From NCBI GenBank assembly GCA_003194525.1, contig NBIV01000920.1, positions 1-20,050 on the forward strand: DNA of 20,050 bases, in the 5' to 3' direction. The translations under genes were made by a program, and so were the position numbers. Origin of the DNA: Gracilariopsis chorda. Lineage: Eukaryota > Rhodophyta > Florideophyceae > Gracilariales > Gracilariaceae. Positions 8,239-17,619 of the stretch are shown here, in pieces. The notes under the pieces were generated by a model. The model saw nothing but the letters and a program-made list of their open reading frames with translations. It was not told the DNA's origin and made no database searches. Each line of letters opens with the position of its first letter. The first letter of the stretch is position 1.

Positions 8239-9251
8239 ATTTCTGACTCTGAAGTTGAGTCCGAAACCACCTCTCTTGTGAAAATCCCGCCCTTCCATGG
8301 TAAACGTGGTGAAGATTATACGTTATGGAGACATCGTCTACGGGCTGCATGTCGCATCAAAGGAGTCTGGAATGTCGTAATCTCAGGCTCGGAGGGTCAT
8401 CCAGTGCTACCACGACGCAGGTCTCGGTCTCAAGTGCTCCGCAGACCACTCCCCGTGTACTTGCCAAACGAGGAAAGGCATGCGCAATCATAATATGCGC
8501 ACTTGGAGATGCCCCTCTGCGTGTGGTTATAGACGTCGATGATGACCCTGGGCATATGCTCTAACTTCTCGATGCGAGGTATGCATCTAACAGGACAGTG
8601 TCACGTATTGCTGTACAGACCCAGCTATTCCGAATTTCGTATAATGGTCAGAGTATGTCGGACTATGTCGACTAGTTTGCGTCCCTATTCTCTCAGCTAG
8701 ACCGAATGGGGAAGGATGCTGCCATTCCCGAATCCCACAAGGCGATAATGCTGTTAGCCTCTATTGATCCCTACTGCACACTGGAGTCAACGGCTGCGAC
8801 ACTTCGGACAAAGGACCTACCGGAATTGACATGGGACTACGTGGCCAATACCCTCATAGACGAATACAATGCTCGCAAAATTGATTCAGCTCCTTCTGGT
8901 CATAGTGGCACACGCATGAAGAGCAGAAGTAAGGGCAGTAGCCGTTCAAGTGGACACACCACATCGTTAAATGTTTATGACATTGATACAAGTAGATCAG
9001 ATCCCAACTCATACGATGACTGCAACGGGCGCGCTTATGCTATTGCACGCAAAAAGAGTTATCATTGCAGCTTCTGTGACAGAGATGGTCACACGCAGGA
9101 CCGATTTCACATGAATCCGGAAAATCCAGACAATCACCTGGCTAAAGCTATCTTGGAGAAACTCAAAACTAGTTCCAGTGAGAAGCTCAAGCACTCCGGA
9201 AGGTCATCAGAAAAAGAATCTAAGATTGAGATCGCTGCAATGTATGCTTAA
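8239..9251 (+). pseudogene. copia gag (copy 2), near full length, broken
   Basis: The most complete gag of the window. Order: KIPPFHGKRGEDYTLW, RAACRIKGVWNVV, then after a one-base deletion near 8393 LAKRGKACAIIICALGD, VDVDDDPGHML, LLDARYASNRTVSRI, LFRISYNGQSMSDYV, FSQLDRMGKDAAIPESHK, IMLLASIDPY, ANTLIDEYNAR, a Ser/Arg/Lys-rich stretch, and the zinc knuckle YHCSFCDRDGHTQDRF. The knuckle should be CX2CX4HX4C but ends in Phe. Stops: TAA at 8562-8564, TAG near 8673, TAA at 9249-9251. The last lies in frame with protease, so gag and pol were originally one frame. Start codon position is ATT (8239-8241). It follows its leader and precedes protease. Confidence 0.9.
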
Positions 9252-9590
9252 AAGTATGCAGTGGTGCTCCCTGCGTCTACTTTCATAGACACCTACGCAG
9301 ACAGTGGTGCCACATCCCACTTCTTCACTTCTGCTTCTGCGTTCGTCCCGAACACATTGGTTGACATACAGCAAAGGACGATTAAGGTCGCTGACAACAC
9401 TACAGTCTCTGCTACACAAACAGGGGGATGTAATACTCCCTTTTTGGAGGCTAACCACAGGTTGACAGATGTACTTCTAGTCCCGGATCTTGGATACAAC
9501 TTGATTTCTATAGGTTGTACTGCCGGTAAAGGCATTCAGTCCTTTTTCTGTGCGAATGAGGTTTGTAGAGATTGGATATGGGCAACGTGA
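9252..9590 (+). pseudogene. copia protease and pre-integrase region (copy 2)
   Basis: Aspartic protease of the copia polyprotein, which would cut it into mature proteins. The catalytic triad is intact: TYADSGATSHFF with Asp at 9300-9302. It continues with IKVADNTTVSATQ and LTDVLLVPDLGYNLISIG, as in the other two copies in the window. It is in the same frame as gag, separated only by a TAA at 9249. The frame is lost near 9560 (VCRDWIWAT then TGA) and resumes in the next frame as EIGYGQRDMSSRLYT. Confidence 0.88.
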
Positions 9591-10172
9591 CATGTCGTCT
9601 CGTTTGTACACTATGCCATATCTAGTAGAGCATAATGACTTCGTTTCGCATAGCTATGGTGTTAGTGCAGTGTTCCCTGATGTTGGGCAAAATCTCCCGC
9701 AGGTTAGTAGAGCGCACGTGTTTCATCAGAGTGTTGGAGGAGCACATGTGCATGATCAGAATTTGCATGCAAATAATGCCAAAGATTACATTGTTCTCCA
9801 AGACCCAACCAAGAATGGTCTGCAGGGAATGATATTCTCAGCTTCCTACACACCAGACCATAATGCCATTGCCGAGCGCATCAATCGCACAATGGAAGAA
9901 GCTGCTCCAGCTTTGCCGATTCAGGCACACGGGCAAGATTGCCTATGGCCGTATGCATAGAAATATGATATTTGTATATGCGATAGATCTCTCCACTCTA
10001 CCACCGGTCTGAATCTATAGCTTTTAATGGGTGGTGGTAATCCGTCGTTGAAGTATGCTAAAGCGTTTGGATGCGCAGCATATATATTGAAAATGAACCC
10101 AGACACCAAGTTTGAGTCTCGTGCAGTTGAAGGGAGTGTACTTGCAGACTCTGGAGCATGGTGCTTCCCAGG
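9560..10172 (+). pseudogene. copia integrase, internally deleted (copy 2)
   Basis: Starts with the pre-integrase stretch EIGYGQRDMSSRLYT, but the HHCC zinc domain and the first two catalytic Asp motifs, present in the copies at 6.9 and 18.2 kb, are missing; poorly conserved sequence takes their place (about 9615-9770). Core sequence resumes at NAKDYIVL, ASYTPDHNAIAERINRTM, where Glu at 9874-9876 is the third residue of the DDE triad. After TAG at 9958 and another TAG at 10018 the same frame gives PSLKYAKAFGCAAYILKMNP, the usual GKP-like C-terminal region. It ends near 10172, where sequence jumps to the element's polypurine tract; RT and RNase H are deleted. Confidence 0.85.
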
Positions 10173-10186
10173 AACTCGAGAAGGAG
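10173..10186 (+). other. polypurine tract before 3' LTR
   Basis: AACTCGAGAAGGAG directly before TGTTGATG. The minus-strand copia at the right edge has GGAACTCTAGGAGGAG before its LTR, including the pol stop codon, and this site has CAGGAACTCGAGAAGGAG. The match shows that this is a retained pol end plus plus-strand primer site and that the LTR at 10187 is a 3' LTR. Confidence 0.7.
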
Positions 10187-10997
10187 TGTTGATGTTAGCA
10201 CATGGTCGACTGCCTGGTAGTTCTGGGACATCATGGTACAGCACTTGGAAACAAATTTTTATATAAGGGAGGGCTGGTTTTGAGAGCTGCTTTGCAAAAA
10301 CGAATACGCATATGTTCTCAAACCCAACGTGAAACGGGCATATGATTGGCTACTGAATATATTCATATGCAATGCATTGGTTACCAGTGTCGTGCATCCT
10401 ATGGGTGATGGGCATGGAACCGGCCACTTCGCATATGGTGAATCGGCATGGTACTCAGGAATATGTGTGGCTACATTTGGTTTACAGGCACATGCAGGTG
10501 TTGCATACGTGCAGTTGTGCAAGTAAGCACCCATGCACGCAACACACCTAGGGTATGTACATGGATGCGGTGGCATGTGAATTTGTGCTTTATCATAGTC
10601 ATGATGATGCAAGTAAGTGTTTACACAGTGCTGTCACCTGCTGGCACATTTTTGGCATGATAGTTTCACTTGTTGTGCATTGTTGGCTGCTTGGTTCACT
10701 TGATATGCGTTGTTGTAATGTGTAGTTTTGTTGTTATGCATCGTTGCACGTAGCTGTAATCAGTGTGTGCAACCCTTATTGTGTTATGTTTGATTATGAT
10801 TGGGAGTATTGGGTGTCGCCAATTAGTGGTGTAGGGTTTTGTTGTAGTGCTAGTGCGAGGTAGATGTGCTATATAAGACTCTGAAGTTGCAGTACCAAGT
10901 AAACTCGCCCTCAAAATTGGCAACCTTCACTTCTTATTTTCTTTCGTTCTTTCTTCAGCAGATCCCCTGTAGCCCAATACTCGTGATAAACATTATA
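10187..10997 (+). repeat. copia 3' LTR, type A, 811 bp
   Basis: TGTTGATGTTAGCACATGG to about ACATTATA, where the final CA seems mutated. A polypurine tract precedes it. TATA box CTATATAAG at 10869-10877. Its right flank is the interior of a type B LTR rather than a host sequence. Confidence 0.85.
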
Positions 10998-11378
10998 ATT
11001 TGCACGTGGTATACATTGTATGGGTCTTATGTACAGCATGGGCCATTTGTCATGATGGGAATGCACAACGTACATGAGATTCTCTGTGGCTACATCAGGT
11101 TTACAGGTACATCAAATTGTTGCAGACTTGTGATCGTGTGCGCCAGCATGTGCACGGTACGCAATGAACTTACGTAATAGATATGGATGCAGTGTCATGT
11201 AAAGTTGTGCATTGTCACGGTCATGATGACGCAAGTAAGTGATTATACAGGGCTGTGACATGCTCAAACACTGTTGCCAGGGTTGTTTCACTTTACTGTG
11301 CTTCGTTTTCATGTGCTGGAATAGGTTATGCATGATTGTAGTGAACTGTCGCCAGTTCGTAAAGCCCTTACTGTCTTA
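10998..11378 (+). repeat. partial copia LTR, type B (middle part)
   Basis: GTGGTATACATTGTATGGGTC, GAATGCACAACGTACATGAG and GTGCTTCGTTTTCATGTGCTGG match the type B LTR at 2631-3112 (reverse strand) and the copy at 14608-15154. Both ends are broken: the left joins the type A LTR end, the right stops at about 11378 (ACTGTCTTA) where Helitron-side sequence starts. Confidence 0.75.
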
Positions 11379-11690
11379 CAAGGAAAAGCGGTCTTCGGCC
11401 ACAGGTGGCGCTCCGTCCCGTGGCAAAATGTTTGCATAAGATATCCGCACAAATTTCGTTTACGCGTAATCTAAACTATCTCAAATTAATGACGCCCATG
11501 TACAAAGCATATACCTCTTTGTACAACAAGATTTTTGATGCTTACCGGCATTGGATGGAAATCATGCGCATTTTGGGGCGTGTCTTCTTCATCATGAAGT
11601 AGTAATACATGATTAGATTTTTTTACACGCGAGAGTGTAACACAGACTAGACCTGACAAACCATAGTTTGTTCAAACATCAATTATCATT
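11379..11690. other. unassigned stretch, possible Helitron 3' side
   Basis: No gene recognised. It begins with a GC-rich patch (gccacaggtggc, an inverted repeat, 11399-11410), then AT-rich sequence with a short hairpin TTACAC-gcgaga-GTGTAA (11623-11640) and the palindrome CTTCATCATGAAG (11587-11599). It lies downstream of the minus-strand Rep pseudogene, where a Helitron's 3' hairpin end would be expected. The assignment is speculative. Confidence 0.4.
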
Positions 11691-14190
11691 TTCTTCACTC
11701 TTTGTTGCGTACTATTCCATGTAGTCCAGGTCCATGTACAAGGAGGGTCGCTTGAAATATCTTTCCCGCAGGGAAGACTTCAGACGTCTATGCAGTATTA
11801 CCTTTCGAATCAAAACCTATCGCTCTCCACGGGGTTCTATCACAAGTGCCTGTACCTCTCGATTGATGCAAACTTGCCTGAAGTCAAAGAGGTTCCAAGC
11901 TGCTTAATCGCGCCCACCACTCTCGCTCTCATGTACGCCCTGGTTTCATATTGAAGCATGTTGCTCTGTGCACCTCATTAACTCTCCGTTCGACTTGATA
12001 CAACCAAGTATTGTTATTTGGAACTCTTGAAAGCGTACTATATCAGCTATGATACAGCGCGGCCTCCTTAAATTCTGTCAACATTGATGTGAGCCTTATA
12101 TTTCATTGTGAGATCTGGATTGTACGGAACCATTTTCAAATCTTCTGCCCTTCTTCTTCGGGATCTCACTCGGTTTTTGTACTGAATTATCATTGTATAG
12201 CCCACATTTCTTGTCTATCATACCCAAACCTGCAGCTCCCGTTAGAGGTACTACCACAGCAATATGGAGAGTGTCTGTGCATATTCAATTTCTTCACCAA
12301 TTTCCTGAGTTTCTGGTCTTGAAGCGAATCACCCCGAGGCAGTTCGGCTTTGATCAAAGTGTCCATGATCTCAGGATCTTCAATAACGCCCCCCTCCAAC
12401 CCAAAAAGGATGTGATGATGTGGAGTATTTCTATCCTGGAACTCAAGCCTGGCGGCAATCCCAATGCATTTCAACCCAAAGAGCTGTTCTGAACTATTCT
12501 GTACTTCCTTCATGATTGAATTTCCATACGTTTGGTAAACCCTTGCAATAATATCTGGCCTGAGAGAAGGACAGTTTCTGTCTCCCTGTGGAGAAAATGG
12601 TCCAGTGTTTTCGTTGTCCATACTAAGCCTTTTCATCTCTTCCCGCCATACGTTCATTGTGACTGTGACGAGAAGCATCGGGGAGCCCAGTTCCGCAACC
12701 ATTGCTTTGCAAATCCAGACGTTTTTGCCTCCAGTACGTCAGATAAGTGTTTTGATTACTTGGAAGGAAGAGTCTACCGGGCGGGCCAAGTTCATCTCTT
12801 CCGGTATGGATTCCAGCCCAAAGCTCCCGTTCTCCAACCATTCTCATCTGTTCTGTTACAAGTAGCGAAGTCTCAAATCTTCAATGTTTGTACTAGTACG
12901 AAGCAACCATTGCTTAAGAAGAGTACCAGAGTTCAGCAGCACATTATCGGTGGTACAGTTTTCGCTTAGATTTTTCTTGCCCATATAGAGGCTCCTTTCG
13001 TCTCGGTTGTTCGTATCCCTTGAATGAAACATATGTGCCTGTATCATACGGGGCATGAATCTCACCGTTACTGCGGTAGAGCAGTGGAAAGCTCTTTTCT
13101 CAGCTTTCATTGAATCAGGCTTCAGACGCTTGTACTTGAACAACTCGATGTGGGAGATTTCCGGTTGACATGTGATGTGATTCTCTTCACACTAACAGCT
13201 GGGCAGCTGGGCCTTCCGACCTGAGCAGTCCAATTTGCTATACGACTACAGCTCTTATTGCAAGAGGTCTGCCTCGGCTTGTCTTCTAATAACGGTCCTG
13301 CACCGGAGCTCACCTCAATTCGGGGCTCATGGGCACCTTGATAATTCCAGACAACTATTCCCCCTGAACAGCGTCTGCAGAAATATCCGTTAGTAGAATC
13401 ATCTGCTTCTGATCTCTTTTCAAACATTTTCGTCAGATCTGAACAAATTTCTATGTCTTTGTTGGACAATATCTGGTGTTGGTTGCAAGAGATCCTATAA
13501 ATTTGGAACCAATTGTCGAATATTCGGGTTATAAACCTTTCAAATCGTGAAAGAATTAGAATCATTCCCGTGAGTTAAGACTAGGAGAACCCTCCGACCA
13601 TAAGTTATGTGTATTGCACCTCTTGACCTGGAACCGAAAGAGCCACATTGCCTTGAAGTCGAAGAAATGACGGACCACCACCCTGAACGTACTTCATATC
13701 CATGAATGGGACAACAGTTGCAAGATAACCTATTTCAGTGTGTTGATATCCGTGTGAAAAAGAACGCGGGCGATGTATGTGTTCAAGTTGCGAAATGGAT
13801 ATGCAGTCGTATGAAAAGAAACTCCAAGCCATCTAGAGCTTTTTTAGCGACAGCATGTTCCTTTTGCTCTCTGCACCAAGCAGAACTGCGCCACAATCTT
13901 GTGCACATACGAATACGAAGAAGCCACCCGGAATATTTGAGAGGATAACGAGGTGCTCGATGGACGTTTGCAGCGCACGTTCAACAGCACGCTAGAAGTG
14001 TGCCAGTGATTCGTTGATACTCCGGATATGAAAACCTCAGACGTCCGAGGCCTTGACCATTATCTTCTGCCTTTGCATCCCAGACATATTTTGCTCCATA
14101 GTGAAGGTCTTTGTGACGTCTCCCAGTGGACTTCATATCTGTCTTATCTCTTTCCAGTTGAATGCCGGAAGAATGATAGGAGTTGAGCAA
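11691..14190 (-). pseudogene. Helitron Rep (HUH endonuclease) pseudogene
   Basis: Remains of the Rep part of a Helitron rolling-circle transposase, which would nick DNA with an HUH-tyrosine site. Minus-strand blocks in order: a possible N-terminal zinc-finger trace (HYGAKYVW, about 14080-14103) and GGGPSFLRLQGNV (about 13635-13673); LLNSGTLLKQWLL and IEDLRLRYL (12856-12960); YLTYWRQKRLDLQ; then, after a one-base insertion at about 12703, GSPMLLVTVTMNVW, RPDIIARVYQ and TPHHHILFGL with the HUH histidines at 12412-12420; CRFGY; in another frame MVPYNPDLTMKYKAHINV (12080-12133); AYMRARVVGA (about 11909-11938), AAWNLFDF, and ERYFKRPSLYMDLDYME (about 11715-11765). The tyrosine motif region holds stops (YAFKSSK, second Tyr lost). 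No helicase domain follows. Core call firm from 12.1 to 13.0 kb; outer limits approximate. Confidence 0.82.
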
Positions 14191-14200
14191 ATCTCTTCAG

Positions 14201-14250
14201 GTTTATGGGGTTTTTAGGGTTTTTAGGGGATTTTAGGGGATTTTAGGGGA
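14201..14250. repeat. telomere-like 10 bp tandem repeat
   Basis: Five consecutive 10-base units, the last three exactly ttttagggga (14221-14250), the first two degenerate (gtttatgggg, tttttagggt). The core TTTAGGG equals the plant and oomycete type telomere motif, though the 10-base period does not. It lies just upstream of the Helitron pseudogene's first block. Confidence 0.85.
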
Positions 14251-14607
14251 AGCTCGGTTCTAGTTCTGAGTCTACCTGTGCAAGTTCACCAGTTATGTCT
14301 CGATTATGCACGGGCCGTATACTCAGTCTTGGACGACTGCCTGCTTCTGACCTGCATTCACAACGTCTTGATGGCGGTCGATGCGAAGAATAGCTCATGT
14401 AGGACTGCGGGAACCGAAGAGAGATTGAGAGATTTAGTGATCACCTTTCGATGGCACATCTACCGTTTCTGTCCTTTCAATACAGCGCTGGTGTTGCACA
14501 ATAGTTTCCCGCCTGAACTATACGTGTACATATTGTTTTGATTGTCTAGAGATGTTCCTGACACCAGCAGTACCTTGATAGTTCACATACGTAGTACTTT
14601 ACAAATT
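14251..14607. other. unassigned stretch
   Basis: No similarity to the retroelements elsewhere in the window and no recognised protein. An 87-codon plus-strand open frame (14278-14541) has no motif that I know. It may belong to the Helitron segment or be flanking DNA. Near its right end is tacgtagtac, just before the type B LTR begins. Confidence 0.4.
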
Positions 14608-15154
14608 TGGCATAATGGGAATGCACAGCGTACATGAGATTATTTGTGGCTACATCCGGTGTACAGGCACATCTCATTGTTGCAGACGTGTGGTTGTGTG
14701 TGCCAGCATGTGCACGGTACCCAAAGAACTTAGGTTATGGATATGGATGCAGTGTCATGTGAAGTTGCGCATTATCATGTTTATGATGACGCAAGTTAAG
14801 GATTATACAGGGCCGTGACATGCTTGAACATTGTTGTCATTGTTGGTTCACATGCTGTGCTTCGTTTGCATGTGCTGGAATATGTTATGTATGGTTGTAG
14901 TGAACTTTCGTCGGTTTGTGCAACGCTTATTGTTTTATGTTTGAATATGATTGGTAAGATTGGGTGTCCGCACTTAGTGGTTAGGGTTTTTCTTGTAGTT
15001 GAAGTGCACTCTAGTGGTGCTATATAAGTTGCAGATGTTGCAGATCCAAGTAAATCACCCAAAGTCTGACAACCTTCACTCTTGTTTTTACTTCCTTCTT
15101 TCTTTGACATTTAAGTCGAAGCCCAACTTCATCTATCAACTTCATTTATCAACA
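14608..15154 (+). repeat. copia 5' LTR, type B-like, 5'-truncated
   Basis: Starts in mid-LTR (TTGGCATAATGGGAATGCAC) and ends ...CATTTATCAACA, followed by a decayed primer site and leader, so it is a 5' LTR. It shares about 335 bp with the piece at about 11048-11378 and has the core block CACTTAGTGGTTAGGG and TATA box GCTATATAAG at 15019-15028. It belongs to the plus-strand element interrupted at 18433. Confidence 0.8.
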
Positions 15155-15170
15155 AACGTTTAGGGGCAAG
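15155..15170 (+). other. decayed primer binding site
   Basis: AACGTTTAGGGGCAAG lies exactly where 3726-3741 has GGTTATGGGCCCAGAG, and the sequence after both is AGCGTCGA or GCGTCGAT. It retains only partial complementarity to initiator tRNA-Met. Confidence 0.65.
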
Positions 15171-15874
15171 AGCGTCGACATATTTGCAGACGTCACTCTT
15201 ATTTAAATTTCTTATGTTTTACGGTTGCGCATATTGTGGAGACCTAGTTGAAAAGGTGAAATTAGGCAAAACGTTCAGGGACTTTGTCTGGTACACCGAC
15301 CTGCGCCTGTTCCATTCCTTGTTTTATTGGTTTCAGCGCACAAAGATCGGGCTATTTTATCGCAAGAAACGATTAGGAATTAACTGCTGAAAGCATATTG
15401 CGCTTATAAGTAACCTTCCTGGGACTTTTCGTACGGTTTGAGCACCCTGCCCTCGAAGTGCACAGAGTACGGCAGGTCGAAGAAAATCTCACCTTGCACT
15501 TTAAGAGAGCATCCAGGGTCCATGAGTCCAACCCTTAGGGTAACGGAGGTAGTCTTGTCTGTCAGTGCGCTCACGTTTACTAAACATCATCTCTTACTTT
15601 CTTTTCCGATTGTGCTTCATTGCTGCTCCTGAGGACACTCCTGGTGTAGGGGACTCGAACTCCACCTCTGATTCGCGTACCAGACCCGCCTGGACGCGGG
15701 TTGAGACTTGGTAACACGGGCTTTGCTGGCCCCCTTGTTGTTGAGTGTTCAGATTATTGAACTCCGGCACTCATTTCGCAGTGTTATCTCAGTTTCAAAT
15801 TTTGGCTGACTCTTCGATTCAACACTTTCCCTCTTTTGAAAATCGGTTTTTTAGAAGCATCAAGTTCTGCAACA
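15171..15874 (+). other. copia leader (third copy), upstream part
   Basis: Non-coding leader matching 3740-4073 and 4887-5100. It includes an extra segment of about 109 bp (15231-15339) absent from the copy at 3.8 kb and bounded by GCGCA on both sides (15227-15231 and 15336-15340). It is uninterrupted at the place where the other copy took up a solo LTR. The type C LTR interrupts it at about 15875 and it resumes at 16628. Confidence 0.75.
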
Positions 15875-16627
15875 GGTTGAAGCGGCAGGGTAGGGAGGGG
15901 CTGGGGAAGCAAAGGAAGTTCGCCAGCTCTTGCTCGGATTTATTTGGCCTTACTAAAATCACAATTTGTATAGCACTCCCACTTCTTTTCCGTCGTAACT
16001 TTGACTAAAGCGGAAACCTAAACCAGTAGCCAAAGACCCTCAATACTACCAGTCACCATCTAACATAACATACCCACGCTATAACGAGCCCATGACACCT
16101 TACATCAACTGAACACAACAACGCGCCAACACAGCACCATAAGTTATGTGCCCGCACACAGCCATGACAAAGCACAAATTCATGACAAACAACACAAGCT
16201 CACATGCCAACTTTCCAACGCATCTGAACTCAGCCTTGCACGTCAGAGTAATTCACCACATCACGTGTACGTGTTAGTGCATCAATTCTTTCATCATAAA
16301 CCATTTTGTGTACCTGTAAACCTGATGAAAGTGCCCACATTCCTTACCAAAATAACACTGCTGTACCACATATCCCGTGTGTCCAACAACCATACATAGG
16401 TGCCCTGTACACTGTGCAAACTGTACTAGCTTGACACTTGGGTTTGCCAACCTAGCCACCTGGTGCAATAGCACTTGTACGCACTACAATGCATATTTAC
16501 ATTTGCAGTATCCAATCACAAGCCAGACTCACGTTGAATTTGCACAGTGACGCATAGGTGCTTTTGCAGAGGCACCCTCCAAAACAGCCCATGCTCCATG
16601 GAACATTTGATTTCCAGTGACAGCACA
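15875..16627 (-). repeat. solo copia LTR, type C, about 753 bp
   Basis: Minus-strand LTR similar to 1870-2630 (GAAGTTCGCCAGCTCTTGC, AACCTAAACCA, CAAAACAGCCCATGCTCC, CAGTGACAGCACA at the 5' end, 16627). It sits inside the leader between matching leader parts. No clear 5 bp duplication; the left terminus is blurred (ggttga instead of tgttga). No internal region attached. Confidence 0.8.
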
Positions 16628-16700
16628 TGTACGTCTCCCACACGTCCATCACTCTGCTTTGCAACATATATTCATTTGTGTTTCAGCTCCTTCTTGAAGT
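16628..16700 (+). other. copia leader, last part
   Basis: CCATCACTCTGC, CATATATTCATTTGTG and AGCTCCTTCTTGAAGT match the bases just upstream of gag at 5110-5170 and 8190-8238. Leads directly into the ATG at 16701. Confidence 0.7.
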
Positions 16701-17619
16701 ATGTCTGACTCCAAATTTGAGACTGAAACGAACTCTGGTGTTAAAATCCCACGCTTTCATGGTAAGTGTGATGAGGATTATACACTATGGCTACAGCGAT
16801 TTCGTGCAGCGTGTCGCATGAAAAGTGTCTTGATAGTAGTGACGTCAACTGGATGAGTCATCGAGTGCCACACTGACCCAAGATTGAACTTCCAGTGCTG
16901 CTCCAAGAACTTCCTGACTCATGACAAAACGCGAAAAGGCATGTGCAATCATCATCCGTGCACTTGGAGATGTCCCTTACGATTTGTCATGGATGTGGAT
17001 GATTATCCTGGCTAGATGCTAAAACTATTGGATGCACGTTATGTATCCAATCGAATGGTATCTCGTATCGCTGTACAGACTGAACTGTTCCGAATGTCGT
17101 ATAATGGCCAAAATATGTCGAAATATGTGACCCAGTTTGCCACGTTTTTTCACAATGGGACCGAATGGGGAAGGACTCTGCAATTCCAGAGTGACATAAG
17201 CCTCAATGCTGTTGGCATCTATCGACCCCAACTGCTAAGTAGGCTCAATTGCTGCAGCACTTCGAAGAAAGTAAAACTTGGAACTAACGTGAGACTATGT
17301 GTCAACTACTTTGATTGACGAGTACAACGCTCATCAATTTGGCTCTGCCAGTTTCAGTCGGGGTCCTAACCGGAAAAAAAACCAAGGTAAGGGCAACGGC
17401 CGTGAATTTGGACCTAACAAAAGTTCAAATTGGGACGAAAATGATTGTAACGCATCAGATTCCAACTCTACTTTTGAGTCCATTGGGCGTGCTTATGATG
17501 TTGCCAGTAAAAACTGTTATCATTGCACCTCCTGCGACCACGACGGTCATACCCAGGACCGATGCCACATGACCCCTGGCAATCCGGACAACCGTTTACC
17601 GAAAATCATGCTGGACTAA
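16701..17619 (+). pseudogene. copia gag (copy 3), broken
   Basis: Third gag of this family and the only one with an ATG (16701-16703): MSDSKFETETNSGVKIPRF, HGKCDEDYTLW, RAACRM, then TGA at 16854. It goes on with KREKACAIIIRALGD, MDVDDYPG, a TAG, MLKLLDARYVSNRMVSRI, LFRMSYNGQNMSKYV, a poorly conserved middle, LIDEYNAH (another frame, from 17299) and an intact zinc knuckle YHCTSCDHDGHTQDRC, which fits CX2CX4HX4C. It ends at TAA 17617-17619 after NPDNRLPKIMLD. More diverged from copies 1 and 2 than they are from each other. Non-functional because of several stops and frame changes. Confidence 0.88.

Larger units (their letters stand above)
7166..10997 (+). mobile_element. internally deleted copia element (LTR to LTR)
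   Basis: Two type A LTRs of equal length flank partial leader, gag, protease, a shortened integrase, then a short pol end and polypurine tract. Reverse transcriptase and RNase H are absent, as are the primer site and the first part of the leader. The expected 5 bp duplication is missing (atcac left, atttg right), so one or both ends were rearranged after insertion. Whether the two LTRs belong to one insertion is an inference. Confidence 0.55.

Noticed and set aside
4074..10997. Regularly spaced repeats that could suggest an array
   Set aside because: The units are about 811 bp LTRs with retroelement fragments between them, not a CRISPR-type or satellite array.
12193..12969. Plus-strand open frames of 99 and 145 codons
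   Set aside because: They lie opposite the Helitron Rep blocks, which show clear family motifs on the minus strand.
13122..13565. 147-codon minus-strand frame with a CRRC pair
   Set aside because: Lies within the Helitron region but I could not match it to a Rep block or to another family with confidence, so it is not listed as its own gene.
14278..14541. 87-codon plus-strand open frame between the telomere-like repeat and the type B LTR
   Set aside because: No recognisable domain, no promoter evidence and no second copy in the window; cannot be called a gene.
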